DNA from: Singulisphaera sp. GP187
GTDB lineage: Bacteria > Pseudomonadota > Gammaproteobacteria > Burkholderiales > Burkholderiaceae_C
Assembly: GCA_943327965.2 (NCBI GenBank)
Contig: CALPYQ020000051.1
Span: forward strand, 1 to 8,140
Length of the DNA stretch: 8,140 bases
Reading direction: 5' to 3'
Shown here: positions 1 through 6,728 of the stretch, piece after piece
Layout of the letters: each line of letters starts with the position of its first letter
How positions within the stretch are numbered: position 1 is the first letter of the stretch
The notes under the pieces: generated by a model
What the model was told of the DNA's origin: nothing
The model's input: the letters and a program-made list of their open reading frames with translations, nothing else
Database searches by the model: none
Translations under genes and position numbers: made by a program

Positions 1-690
1 GGCCATCGCGTAGTTGCGCCCGATCTCATTGGTTTTGGAAAAAGCGACAAGCTCAAAAAATCACAGCAACACAGCTTCCACTTCCATCGCCAAGTTTTAT
101 GGGAGTTCATCGAAAGATTGAACTTGGAAAAAGTGGTCTTGGTGGTTCAAGATTGGGGGGGGATATTAGGTCTCACTTTGCCCATGGAAATGCCAAGTCG
201 ATTTGTGGGCTTGCTGGTGATGAACACCACCTTAACAACGGGCGAAGCGTCCTTGTCAGAAGGGTTTTTAAGTTGGCGCGCATGGTGCAAAGACAATCCT
301 GACTTTGATGTTGGTAAGCTGTTTGCGCGCGGCAACAAACACATGTCGCCTGAGGAAACTCAAGCCTACAACCGCCCATTTACAGACAAAGGTCACCGTG
401 CTGCGCTGCATGCTTTCCCGCCCATGGTGCCAGAAGATTGGAATAGCCCTGGGGCAGACATTTCAAGGCGTGCCGATCACTTTTGGCGCAATGATTGGCA
501 AGGTCAATCTTTCATGGCCATTGGTTTGCAAGATCCGGTCTTGGGTGAAACCGTCATGCGCAATTTGCAAAAAATAATTCGCAACTGTCCTGAGCCCATG
601 CTGTTGCCGCAAGCTGGGCATTTTGTTCAAGAACATGGACAATCCATTGCTGAGGCTGCAGTCCAGCTTTTTAAAGTACCGCATTCATGA
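1..690 (+). CDS. Haloalkane dehalogenase, DhlA-like (subfamily HLD-I), 5' partial
   Basis: Alpha/beta-hydrolase predicted to cleave carbon-halogen bonds of haloalkanes by water, releasing halide and an alcohol in the cytoplasm. The frame is open from base 1, so the N-terminus (roughly 70 residues by comparison with DhlA, including the HGEPTW oxyanion loop) lies outside the window. Visible in frame numbering: APDLIGFGKSD near residue 7, the nucleophile motif VVQDWGG with Asp51 (bases 151-153) and halide-binding Trp52, a cap-domain Trp92 in LSWRAW at the place of DhlA Trp175, Asp178 in AIGLQDPVLG (DhlA Asp260) and His207 in AGHFVQE (DhlA His289). The whole catalytic set is therefore present, and FWRNDWQGQSFMAIG also resembles DhlA closely. 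The TTG at 118 is not the start, because homology extends upstream of it. The stop overlaps the next ATG (ATGA), suggesting coupled translation. The class is well supported; substrate range is unknown, and the true substrate may be non-halogenated. Confidence 0.88.
   Translation, partial: GHRVVAPDLIGFGKSDKLKKSQQHSFHFHRQVLWEFIERLNLEKVVLVVQDWGGILGLTLPMEMPSRFVGLLVMNTTLTTGEASLSEGFLSWRAWCKDNPDFDVGKLFARGNKHMSPEETQAYNRPFTDKGHRAALHAFPPMVPEDWNSPGADISRRADHFWRNDWQGQSFMAIGLQDPVLGETVMRNLQKIIRNCPEPMLLPQAGHFVQEHGQSIAEAAVQLFKVPHS
155..162 (+). repeat. Homopolymer run of eight G
   Basis: Eight consecutive G residues begin inside the Trp codon and encode the two glycines of the dehalogenase nucleophile motif DWGG. 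Losing one G would bring TAG at 167-169 into frame. Gaining one would lead to TGA at 300-302. The run is seen directly; any role in slippage is inference. Confidence 0.9.
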
Positions 691-1595
691 GTCATATTTA
701 CATTTTTTCGCCGTCTAGTGCAGTTCGCGACAAAGCCGCTTTTAAGCGGGGTGTTAAACGCCTTGAAGCACTTGGCCATCAAGTTGAGATTGATGCTGAT
801 GCATTAAGTGCCAGCATGCGATTTGCGGGCAGCGATGAAATTCGTTTGAGTGCCATCTCGCGCGCAGCTGCCAGTGGCGCTGACATCGCCATGATTTCTA
901 GGGGAGGGTATGGCCTGACGCGTTTATTGACGCAGCTGCCCTACAAAGCCATCGCCAAAGCCATCGACAAAGGCACGCAATTTGTAGGCTTGAGTGACTT
1001 CACCGCGTTTCAGTTGGCTGTCTACGCCAAAACCCAGCGCATCACATGGCAAGGCCCCGCACTCGGTGAAGACTTTGGTCCAGACGGCATGCCCGATGAC
1101 ATCATGGAAGCTTGCTTTGAAGACCTGTGTTTAGAGCAAGGGGAGGGCACCGGTTGGCGCTTGTCCTTGGATGATATTGGCAAGCCCGTTAAAGTGAATC
1201 ACGCTGTGTTGTGGGGCGGTAATTTGGCGGTGCTGACCTCCATGGTGGGCACGCCCTATTTTCCGAATGTCAAAGGTGGCGTTTTATTTTTAGAAGATGT
1301 CGGCGAGCATCCTTACAAAGTGGAGCGCATGCTGACGCAACTTTTCAATGCGGGTGTTTTGCAACAACAAAAGGCCATCGTTTTCGGTCAATTTACCAAT
1401 TACAAATTGGTGCCTCACGACAAAGGCTTCAAATTGAAAACCGTGATCGACAGATTGCGAACACAACTCAAGATACCGGTTCTTACTGGATTGCCATTTG
1501 GCCATGTGCCTACCAAAGTCCTTTTGCCTGTTGGTGCCAAAGTCGATTTGGCCACCGAAGGTCGTGATGCATTTTTAGTCTGGGGGCACATTTAA
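687..1595 (+). CDS. ldcA: LD-carboxypeptidase, peptidase family S66 (murein tetrapeptide carboxypeptidase)
   Basis: Predicted cytoplasmic serine peptidase that removes the terminal D-Ala from murein tetrapeptides (L,D bond) during peptidoglycan recycling. The 302-residue length is normal for the family. The Ser-Glu-His triad is visible: Ser103 in VGLSDFT, Glu203 in LFLEDVGE and His273 in LPFGHV. The family motifs SRGGYGLTRLL (71-81) and LWGGNL (175-180) are also present. No signal peptide is seen, which fits a cytoplasmic enzyme. The ATG overlaps the dehalogenase stop by 4 bases and has no clear Shine-Dalgarno sequence, so translation probably depends on ribosomes finishing the upstream gene. 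The stop overlaps the next ATG by one base. S66 also includes MccF-type microcin C immunity peptidases, so the substrate is not proven. A housekeeping recycling role is the more likely reading. Confidence 0.92.
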   Translation: MSHIYIFSPSSAVRDKAAFKRGVKRLEALGHQVEIDADALSASMRFAGSDEIRLSAISRAAASGADIAMISRGGYGLTRLLTQLPYKAIAKAIDKGTQFVGLSDFTAFQLAVYAKTQRITWQGPALGEDFGPDGMPDDIMEACFEDLCLEQGEGTGWRLSLDDIGKPVKVNHAVLWGGNLAVLTSMVGTPYFPNVKGGVLFLEDVGEHPYKVERMLTQLFNAGVLQQQKAIVFGQFTNYKLVPHDKGFKLKTVIDRLRTQLKIPVLTGLPFGHVPTKVLLPVGAKVDLATEGRDAFLVWGHI

Positions 1596-4075
1596 TGGCA
1601 CGTCAATCTACGCGTTGGAGTCAGTGGTTTCTGCGATCGGTCCTAGCACTGGTTGTATTGGGTCTCACTGCCTTTGGTGTCTTTCAAATTTACTTGTTGC
1701 GCTCCATGGCACCGTTGTCTGGGGATGCGCCATTGAATGGGTTGTCTGCAGGCGTTGAGATCAAACGCGATGCCTCCGATGTGACGCACATCCATGCTCA
1801 AACACCGATGGATGCTTGGCGCGCCATTGGGTATGTTCACGCTCAGGAACGTGGCTGGCAGTTGGCTTTCAATCGACAAGTGATGCATGGTGAGCTGTCG
1901 GAATGGTTGGGCACCCCAACATTAGAAACCGATAAGTTGATGCGCACGTTGGGCATCATGAAAGCGGCGCAAGCGCAGTTTGAGAAGTTACCGCCCAACA
2001 CTCAAAAAGCATTAGAGGCCTATGCCGAAGGCGTCCAGGCAGGCTTTGCCAGCGCGCAATGGCGAGCGCCAGAATTTGTGCTGTTAGGCATCAATCCTTC
2101 TAAGGTCATGAAGCCTTGGACTGCCGTCGACAGCGTCGGTTGGGCACTCATGATGGCGCTTGATTTAGGCGGCAATTGGGGCAATGAATTTGCGCGCTTG
2201 ATGGTCGCACAAAACTTAAGCACAGATGAATTATGGAAATTGTTGCCGCCGTACCCAGGAGAGTCACGCGGTACACAAGTTGATATTGCAGCGCTTTATC
2301 AAAAATTGGATGTCTATGCAAAAAGTACATCACCTCAAAGCAAAGCACTAGCGACTCAGCAGTTGCTAGCGTCTACAACGCTGGACATTGGCGTGCTCGA
2401 GGGCAAGGGCAGTAACAATTGGGTCTTACCTGGAAGCAATACAAAATCTGGTTTGCCTCTGTTGGCGAACGACCCTCACTTAGGTTTAAGTGCGCCTGCC
2501 GTTTGGTATTTTGCGGGTTTGCATGCCCCAGCGGGTCAGTTTTCGGACGGCAAAGCACATGGTGCTTTGGATGTGGTTGGTGCAACCTTGCCTGGGTTGC
2601 CATTTGTGGTTTTGGGCCGAACCACCAAAGCTGCTTGGGGCTTTACCAATACTGGACCCGATGTTCAAGACTTGTATTTAGAAGCCTTGGAAGGTCAAGA
2701 CAACTACCGCACGCCTACCGGCCAACAAGCTTTTGAAACGCGCAATGAAGTGATCAAAGTGAAGGGGCAGGGCGATGTGACCATCAAGGTCCGAAGTACG
2801 CGCCATGGCCCTGTCATTTCTGATGTTCAACCAGCGTATGCGCAGTTTTTAAACATGGACAAATATGCCATCGCCCTTCGTTGGACTGCGCTTGATGTCG
2901 ACAACCAAACCATTGTGGCGGGCATGGAGGCTAACTTTGCAACATCAGTGGCAGACTTGAGAAAAGCCTTTGCAAACAACCATTCACCCATGCAAAGCGT
3001 TGTGATGGCCGATACGGCAGGGCAGGTGTTGTTTAAGGCCGCGGGCAAAGTGCCTGTTCGATCGGCAAGCCATGATTTAAAGGGCATGGTGCCTGCACCC
3101 GGTTGGCTTGCGCAATACGATTGGCAGTCTTGGATACCTTACGATCAAACCCCTGAAATAACCCAAGCCGATATTGAAAAACGAGGATGGCACGCCACGG
3201 CCAATGAAAAGATTTTGCCGCCAGGCTATTCACAGTTCTTGACCCATGATTGGACCGGGCCAGAACGATTTGATCGTATTTCTCAGTTGCTTTCTGCGGG
3301 TCAAAAGCTCGATGCCGACAGAATGAAAGTCATTCAAGCAGATGTTCATTCATTGGCTGCAGAGCGCTTGTTGCCATATTTGCAAACATTGACTTCTCAA
3401 CATGCCAAAGCCAGTGAAGCATTGCCGTTGCTCAAATCCTTCAAAGGTCAAATGACACGTGATTCTGCAGGCGCTTTGATTTATGCCGTCTGGATTGATG
3501 AAGTAACACGCGCAATCCTAATTCCCAAGTTGGGTGAAGCACGTTTCAAAGCCTTGTTCGGAAAGCGTGCCTTTAGACCTGCCATTGAAGGTGTCTTGGC
3601 ATCGCAAGACAAATCATGGTGTGGTGACGCGGGTTGTCAGGTCTTGATGAACAAGGCACTTGATTCTGCGTTGGACAAAATTGTGGCCATGCAGGGCGAC
3701 AAAGTTGCTGAATGGAATTGGGGCCGCTCACACCCAGCGCTGAGTGCGCACAAGCCTTTTGGGAACGTCAAAACGCTTGCGCCTTATTTTGATGTTTCTG
3801 GACCCAGTGGTGGTGATGCCTTTACGGTCAATGTGGGTCAGTATTGGACCAGCAGTGCTACCGTACCGTTTGCGACTAGGCACGCAGCTTCTATGCGGGC
3901 CGTTTATGACTTGGCCAACTTGGATGAATCTGGTTTTATTTATCAGACGGGTCAAAGTGGTCATCCATTCTCACCGCGTTATCGCGATATGAAGGATGAG
4001 TGGGGACAAGTGAAGTACCGACCTTTAAGAATGACAACTTCGGGACCCACTCAAGTCTTAAAGCTGAACCCCTAA
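1595..4075 (+). CDS. Penicillin acylase family protein (Ntn hydrolase, S45), membrane-anchored
   Basis: An 826-residue precursor of an N-terminal-nucleophile amidase that should cut itself into two chains and hydrolyse amide bonds, probably in the periplasm. Residues about 11-36 form an N-terminal hydrophobic segment, likely a signal anchor. Self-cleavage is expected before Ser273 in GKGSNNWVLPG, the start of the beta chain. ANDPHL (291-296) follows as in the family, the oxyanion Asn is probably Asn537 in HATANEKI, and GGDAFTVN (739-746) and TGQSGHPFSPRYRDM (785-799) are typical of the C-terminal part. Cys676 and Cys681 could form a disulphide. ATG at 1595 follows a GGGGG run at 1582-1586 at ribosome-binding distance and overlaps the ldcA stop. 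The family includes penicillin acylases and acyl-homoserine-lactone acylases such as PvdQ and QuiP. The natural substrate cannot be read from the sequence, so no symbol is given. Confidence 0.92.
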   Translation: MARQSTRWSQWFLRSVLALVVLGLTAFGVFQIYLLRSMAPLSGDAPLNGLSAGVEIKRDASDVTHIHAQTPMDAWRAIGYVHAQERGWQLAFNRQVMHGELSEWLGTPTLETDKLMRTLGIMKAAQAQFEKLPPNTQKALEAYAEGVQAGFASAQWRAPEFVLLGINPSKVMKPWTAVDSVGWALMMALDLGGNWGNEFARLMVAQNLSTDELWKLLPPYPGESRGTQVDIAALYQKLDVYAKSTSPQSKALATQQLLASTTLDIGVLEGKGSNNWVLPGSNTKSGLPLLANDPHLGLSAPAVWYFAGLHAPAGQFSDGKAHGALDVVGATLPGLPFVVLGRTTKAAWGFTNTGPDVQDLYLEALEGQDNYRTPTGQQAFETRNEVIKVKGQGDVTIKVRSTRHGPVISDVQPAYAQFLNMDKYAIALRWTALDVDNQTIVAGMEANFATSVADLRKAFANNHSPMQSVVMADTAGQVLFKAAGKVPVRSASHDLKGMVPAPGWLAQYDWQSWIPYDQTPEITQADIEKRGWHATANEKILPPGYSQFLTHDWTGPERFDRISQLLSAGQKLDADRMKVIQADVHSLAAERLLPYLQTLTSQHAKASEALPLLKSFKGQMTRDSAGALIYAVWIDEVTRAILIPKLGEARFKALFGKRAFRPAIEGVLASQDKSWCGDAGCQVLMNKALDSALDKIVAMQGDKVAEWNWGRSHPALSAHKPFGNVKTLAPYFDVSGPSGGDAFTVNVGQYWTSSATVPFATRHAASMRAVYDLANLDESGFIYQTGQSGHPFSPRYRDMKDEWGQVKYRPLRMTTSGPTQVLKLNP

Positions 4076-4081
4076 GAGATT

Positions 4082-4106
4082 AATTGGCCCTGATAGGGCC
4101 AATTTT
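4082..4106 (+). terminator. Rho-independent terminator after the hydrolase operon
   Basis: A perfect 9-bp stem (AATTGGCCC at 4082-4090 pairing with GGGCCAATT at 4096-4104) encloses the 5-base loop TGATA and runs into a short T-run (4103-4106), starting 7 bases after the acylase stop codon. It probably ends transcription of the plus-strand operon. The T-run is short. Because the stem is symmetric it could also slow minus-strand read-through, though no good U-tract is seen in that direction. Confidence 0.8.
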
Positions 4107-4129
4107 CATGAAGGCTCATTTCAATACCG

Positions 4130-4146
4130 AATTGATTTGATCAATT
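4130..4146. repeat. Inverted repeat AATTGAT-TTG-ATCAATT
   Basis: Two perfect 7-base arms (4130-4136 and 4140-4146) flank a 3-base centre. As an RNA hairpin the loop would be tight and the stem AT-rich, so a DNA-binding site is as plausible as a structured RNA. The function is unknown. Confidence 0.75.
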
Positions 4147-4171
4147 CTTTACTTAACATAATATACATCGT

Positions 4172-4197
4172 ATCAATTAAATAAGATGGCAATTGAT
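4172..4197. repeat. Second inverted pair ATCAATT ... AATTGAT
   Basis: The same heptamer as in the upstream inverted repeat occurs here with the arms in the opposite order (4172-4178 and 4191-4197), separated by 12 bases. On the minus strand it could form a weak hairpin about 27 bases past the ankyrin stop. It lacks the GC content of a normal terminator stem. Confidence 0.65.
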
Positions 4198-4223
4198 GCT
4201 CTTTGCGCTGAGCAAGAAAACCG

Positions 4224-4913
4224 TTAGCGACTCGCTTGCGGTGCCGATTGGGCCAATGCTGCTTCTATGAGTTTGATGGAGTCTGGTCGACCACCATCTT
4301 TCGCAAAGTTAAGCGCAGACAAGCCCAACTGATTCTTTAAGTGAATGTCTGCACCTTCTTTGATGAGCAATTGAACGGCTTCTGGGCTGCCATACCTAGC
4401 AGCCATCATCAGCGGCGTTGTGCCATTGGGCGATTCAGCGTCGATGTAGGCGCTTTCATCGAGCAACATTTTCACAATCTTGGTGTTGCCATTGGTGGCT
4501 GCGTAATGCAGCGGTGTCCAGCCGGGATGGTTGATGTCTGCCTGCCGCTCAATGAGCAATTGCGAAAACTTCAGGTTCCCTTTAAGGCAAACCAGCATCA
4601 ATAGGCTTTCGCCATGGCTGTTTTTGACATTCAATTTTGTATTGGGATGGCGAATGAGGCTTTCAAGAACTTTCAAAGCACCATGATCCCAGGCATCAAA
4701 AATGGCAGGCTCGGCATTCACATTGACGGTGTTTGGATCAAAACCCCGACTCAGTAAGTTAGAAACTACTTGAACTTGGTCTCTTTGGGTGGCTTGAAAG
4801 AAATCCTCATAGGAGCCTGCCCATGAAAATGATAAATTGCTTAAAAATACATATAAAACAATATTCTTTAAAATTTTATTAAAGTGAATTGTCATGTTAA
4901 AAATTGTCGTCAT
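4224..4913 (-). CDS. Exported ankyrin-repeat protein
   Basis: A 229-residue protein from the ATG at 4913-4911. Residues 13-32 look like a signal peptide: lysines at 13 and 16, a hydrophobic core VLYVFLSNLSF, and a likely cut after SWA (32). About five to six ankyrin repeats follow from residue 35 to about 221. The clearest are GWTPLHYAATNGNTKIVKML (131-150), NGTTPLMMAARYGSPEAVQL (163-182) and a final degenerate LGLSALNFAKDGG. Ankyrin repeats bind protein partners, so a periplasmic or outer-membrane-associated scaffold role is inferred; no partner is evident. Start choice is uncertain: a TTG at 4922 overlaps the tatD stop, and an ATG at 4895 would give a shorter signal peptide. None of the three has a clear Shine-Dalgarno sequence. 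It is the last gene of the mltG-tmk-holB-tatD operon. Codons at its 5' end (4840-4915) are noticeably AT-rich. Confidence 0.85.
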   Translation of the reverse strand: MTTIFNMTIHFNKILKNIVLYVFLSNLSFSWAGSYEDFFQATQRDQVQVVSNLLSRGFDPNTVNVNAEPAIFDAWDHGALKVLESLIRHPNTKLNVKNSHGESLLMLVCLKGNLKFSQLLIERQADINHPGWTPLHYAATNGNTKIVKMLLDESAYIDAESPNGTTPLMMAARYGSPEAVQLLIKEGADIHLKNQLGLSALNFAKDGGRPDSIKLIEAALAQSAPQASR

Positions 4914-4918
4914 TCTGT

Positions 4919-5725
4919 TCAAATCATTACTTTTGGGAACAATTGGTTGAAGTTTTGACTGGTTAAATCAGCCATTTCTTGCACCGGCATGCCACGTAAG
5001 TCCGCCAAAAGTTGGGCCACATAAGGCACGTATGAGGGGTTGTTTGTTTTTCCACGATACGGAACAGGCGCCAAATAGGGACTGTCCGTTTCAATCAGCA
5101 ACCTGTCCAATGGTACCCAGGCGGCCACATCGCGTAAATCTTGTGCAGATTTGAAGGTCAATATACCGGAAAAAGAAATGTAAAAACCCAAATCGAGCGC
5201 TGCTTTGGCCACAGCCTGCGTTTCAGTAAAGCAATGAAAAACACCGCCTGCACTCCCATTATCTCCAGATTCACCCTCTTCTTTCAAAATACTAAGGGTG
5301 TCTTCAGAAGCAGATCGTGTGTGAATCACCATAGGAAGTTGAAGTTGCCGAGCAGCACGAATGTGCGTTCTAAACCGGTCTCTTTGCCAACCCATGTCTT
5401 CAATGGTTCGGCCGCCTTTTCGTTCCGACATTTGGTAGTAATCCAAGCCGGTTTCACCGATGGCCACCACGCGATCTAAAGATCCTCGAGCAATCAGATC
5501 TTGTATGTTGGGCTCGTAGATGTCTTCGTTGTCAGGATGGACACCCACTGTGCTCCAAAAGTTGTCATAGCTTGTGGCCAACTCGTGAACTTGCTCAAAT
5601 TCTTCAATGGTGGTGCAAATACACAAAGCACGACTGACTTGTGCGCTTGCCATGTGCGCGCGGATGTCGGCAAGGTTCGACTTCAGCTCTGGAAATGAAA
5701 GGTGGCAGTGAGAATCTGTGTACAT
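4919..5725 (-). CDS. tatD: TatD family metal-dependent hydrolase (DNase)
   Basis: A 268-residue TIM-barrel amidohydrolase-type metalloenzyme. Characterised family members are 3'-5' exonucleases or DNases that act in DNA repair or degradation in the cytoplasm. Metal ligands are visible: His6 and His8 in TDSHCHL, Glu91 in AIGETGLDYY, His135 in MVIHTRS, His164 in VFHCFTE and Asp214 in IETDSPYLAP. The loop YYQMSERKGGRTIEDMGWQR (96-115 region) is a form I associate with Burkholderiales homologues, and an acidic/glycine linker EEGESGDNGSAGG (149-161) precedes the fourth ligand. The ATG at 5725-5723 is preferred over an upstream TTG at 5773, because MYTDSHCHL is the usual family N-terminus. It lies one base after the holB stop, so translation is likely coupled. 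It could equally be named ycfH/yjjV-type; the exact in vivo substrate is not settled by sequence. Confidence 0.93.
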   Translation of the reverse strand: MYTDSHCHLSFPELKSNLADIRAHMASAQVSRALCICTTIEEFEQVHELATSYDNFWSTVGVHPDNEDIYEPNIQDLIARGSLDRVVAIGETGLDYYQMSERKGGRTIEDMGWQRDRFRTHIRAARQLQLPMVIHTRSASEDTLSILKEEGESGDNGSAGGVFHCFTETQAVAKAALDLGFYISFSGILTFKSAQDLRDVAAWVPLDRLLIETDSPYLAPVPYRGKTNNPSYVPYVAQLLADLRGMPVQEMADLTSQNFNQLFPKVMI

Positions 5726-5726
5726 A

Positions 5727-6728
5727 TTAGGTGGCGTTGATGACTTCACGTGCTTCAGAACACAAAGCTTCAAGCATCAAACCTGCGTTGAAAGGATGTT
5801 CTGAGGAACGCGCAGCTTGAGACAGGCGTTTGAACCACGCAGTCAAGTTGGCGCCATTCGATTGGATGCTTGGCAAGTCTGAAGCATTGAAGTAGCGAAG
5901 TGAAGCTTCGGCTTGTCGCATCATCAAATCGTGACAAAGTTTTTGAAGGGCATCGATTACTTCGCTGGGCGGTAAATTGCTGCAATAGCTGGCATCACCA
6001 GCTTGCATGGCACGTGGAAACTGAGCCCACCATTGCATGGTTTGCCCCAATTCTTTTTGACGAAATACCTCGTCAGGTCTGCCTCCCGCAGTCCTTAAGG
6101 CAAACGTGGCCTCCTCTGCCGAAAAGCCATGTTGAGTTAACCACGCTTCGGCTTCTTGATGATTGGGCCAGGCCATGGTGTGAATCAAACAACGGCTTCG
6201 GATGGTGGGCAGTAACTGATGCGCGGCTTCGCTGGCCAAGACAAATTTAACATCGCCAGGCGGCTCTTCCAGGGTCTTGAGTAAAGCGTTGGCAGTGACA
6301 TGGTTCATGCGTTCCGCTGGATAAACCAAGACAGCCTTGCCCCGCCCTCTTGCGTTGGTTCGTTGAGAAAACTCAATGGCATCGCGCATGGCGTCGATGC
6401 GAATTTCTTTACTGGGCTTGCGAGTTTTATTGTCAATCTCAGCCTGTGCTTTTTCACTCAAAGGCCAGCCTAATTCCAACAAAACAGTTTCTGGCATCAA
6501 GACAAAAAGATCGGCGTGGGTGTGAACGCTCAACGCATGGCAACTTCCGCATTGGCCACAAGCGCCTTTTGTCAGTGCATGCTCTGACTCACAAAGCCAA
6601 GCGCTGACCATGGCGGTTGCCAGTGCATATTGACCCAAGCCAGAGGGGCCTTGAAGCAGCCAAGCATGACCCTGCTGGGCCAGCAAGCTCAAACTTTGTC
6701 GATGAATCCAGGGAGCCTTGCTTGTCAT
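5727..6728 (-). CDS. holB: DNA polymerase III subunit delta' (clamp loader)
   Basis: A 333-residue clamp-loader subunit that works with delta and tau/gamma to place the beta sliding clamp on DNA. The AAA+ fold is visible. The P-loop [14 protein letters not shown] (24-37) has Gln where an active ATPase has Lys, consistent with delta' not hydrolysing ATP. A zinc module uses Cys46, Cys57, Cys60 and Cys63 (ACGQCGSC). [13 protein letters not shown] (146-158) follows, and the TIRSRC motif (175-180) supplies the SRC arginine used on a neighbouring subunit. The C-terminal collar domain is divergent, as usual. The ATG at 6728-6726 overlaps the tmk stop by 4 bases (ATGA) and is preferred to a TTG at 6770, which would add 14 residues without homology. 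The tmk-holB-tatD order matches many proteobacteria, including E. coli. Confidence 0.95.
   Translation of the reverse strand: MTSKAPWIHRQSLSLLAQQGHAWLLQGPSGLGQYALATAMVSAWLCESEHALTKGACGQCGSCHALSVHTHADLFVLMPETVLLELGWPLSEKAQAEIDNKTRKPSKEIRIDAMRDAIEFSQRTNARGRGKAVLVYPAERMNHVTANALLKTLEEPPGDVKFVLASEAAHQLLPTIRSRCLIHTMAWPNHQEAEAWLTQHGFSAEEATFALRTAGGRPDEVFRQKELGQTMQWWAQFPRAMQAGDASYCSNLPPSEVIDALQKLCHDLMMRQAEASLRYFNASDLPSIQSNGANLTAWFKRLSQAARSSEHPFNAGLMLEALCSEAREVINAT

Larger units (their letters stand above)
4107..4223. other. AT-rich convergent intergenic region
   Basis: This stretch separates the two converging operons. It is clearly more AT-rich than the flanking genes and holds the AATTGAT heptamer cluster. 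A weak sigma70-like pair can be drawn on the plus strand (TTGATC at 4137 and TAATAT at 4159, 16 bases apart), but it points at the 3' end of the opposing ankyrin gene. No supported gene, and no strong terminator for the minus-strand operon, is seen. Confidence 0.6.

Noticed and set aside
4202..4216. Small hairpin TTGC-GCTGA-GCAA just after the ankyrin stop, as a possible minus-strand terminator.
   Set aside because: The stem is only four base pairs and no T-run follows on the minus strand.
4186..4227. A 13-codon reading frame (MAIDALCAEQENR) starting with ATG in the convergent intergenic region, downstream of a weak promoter-like pair.
   Set aside because: It has no Shine-Dalgarno sequence, is very short, and runs into the ankyrin gene on the other strand. 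The -35/-10 matches are only 4 of 6 each in AT-rich DNA, so chance is sufficient.
4247..4257. Palindrome ATTGGGCCAAT near the 3' end of the ankyrin gene, resembling the operon terminator stem.
   Set aside because: It lies in coding sequence with no loop or T-run. The shared GGGCCAAT string is most likely coincidence.
5726..5773. TTG at 5773 as an upstream start for tatD.
   Set aside because: It would overlap holB by 47 bases and add 16 residues ahead of the typical MYTDSHCHL N-terminus.
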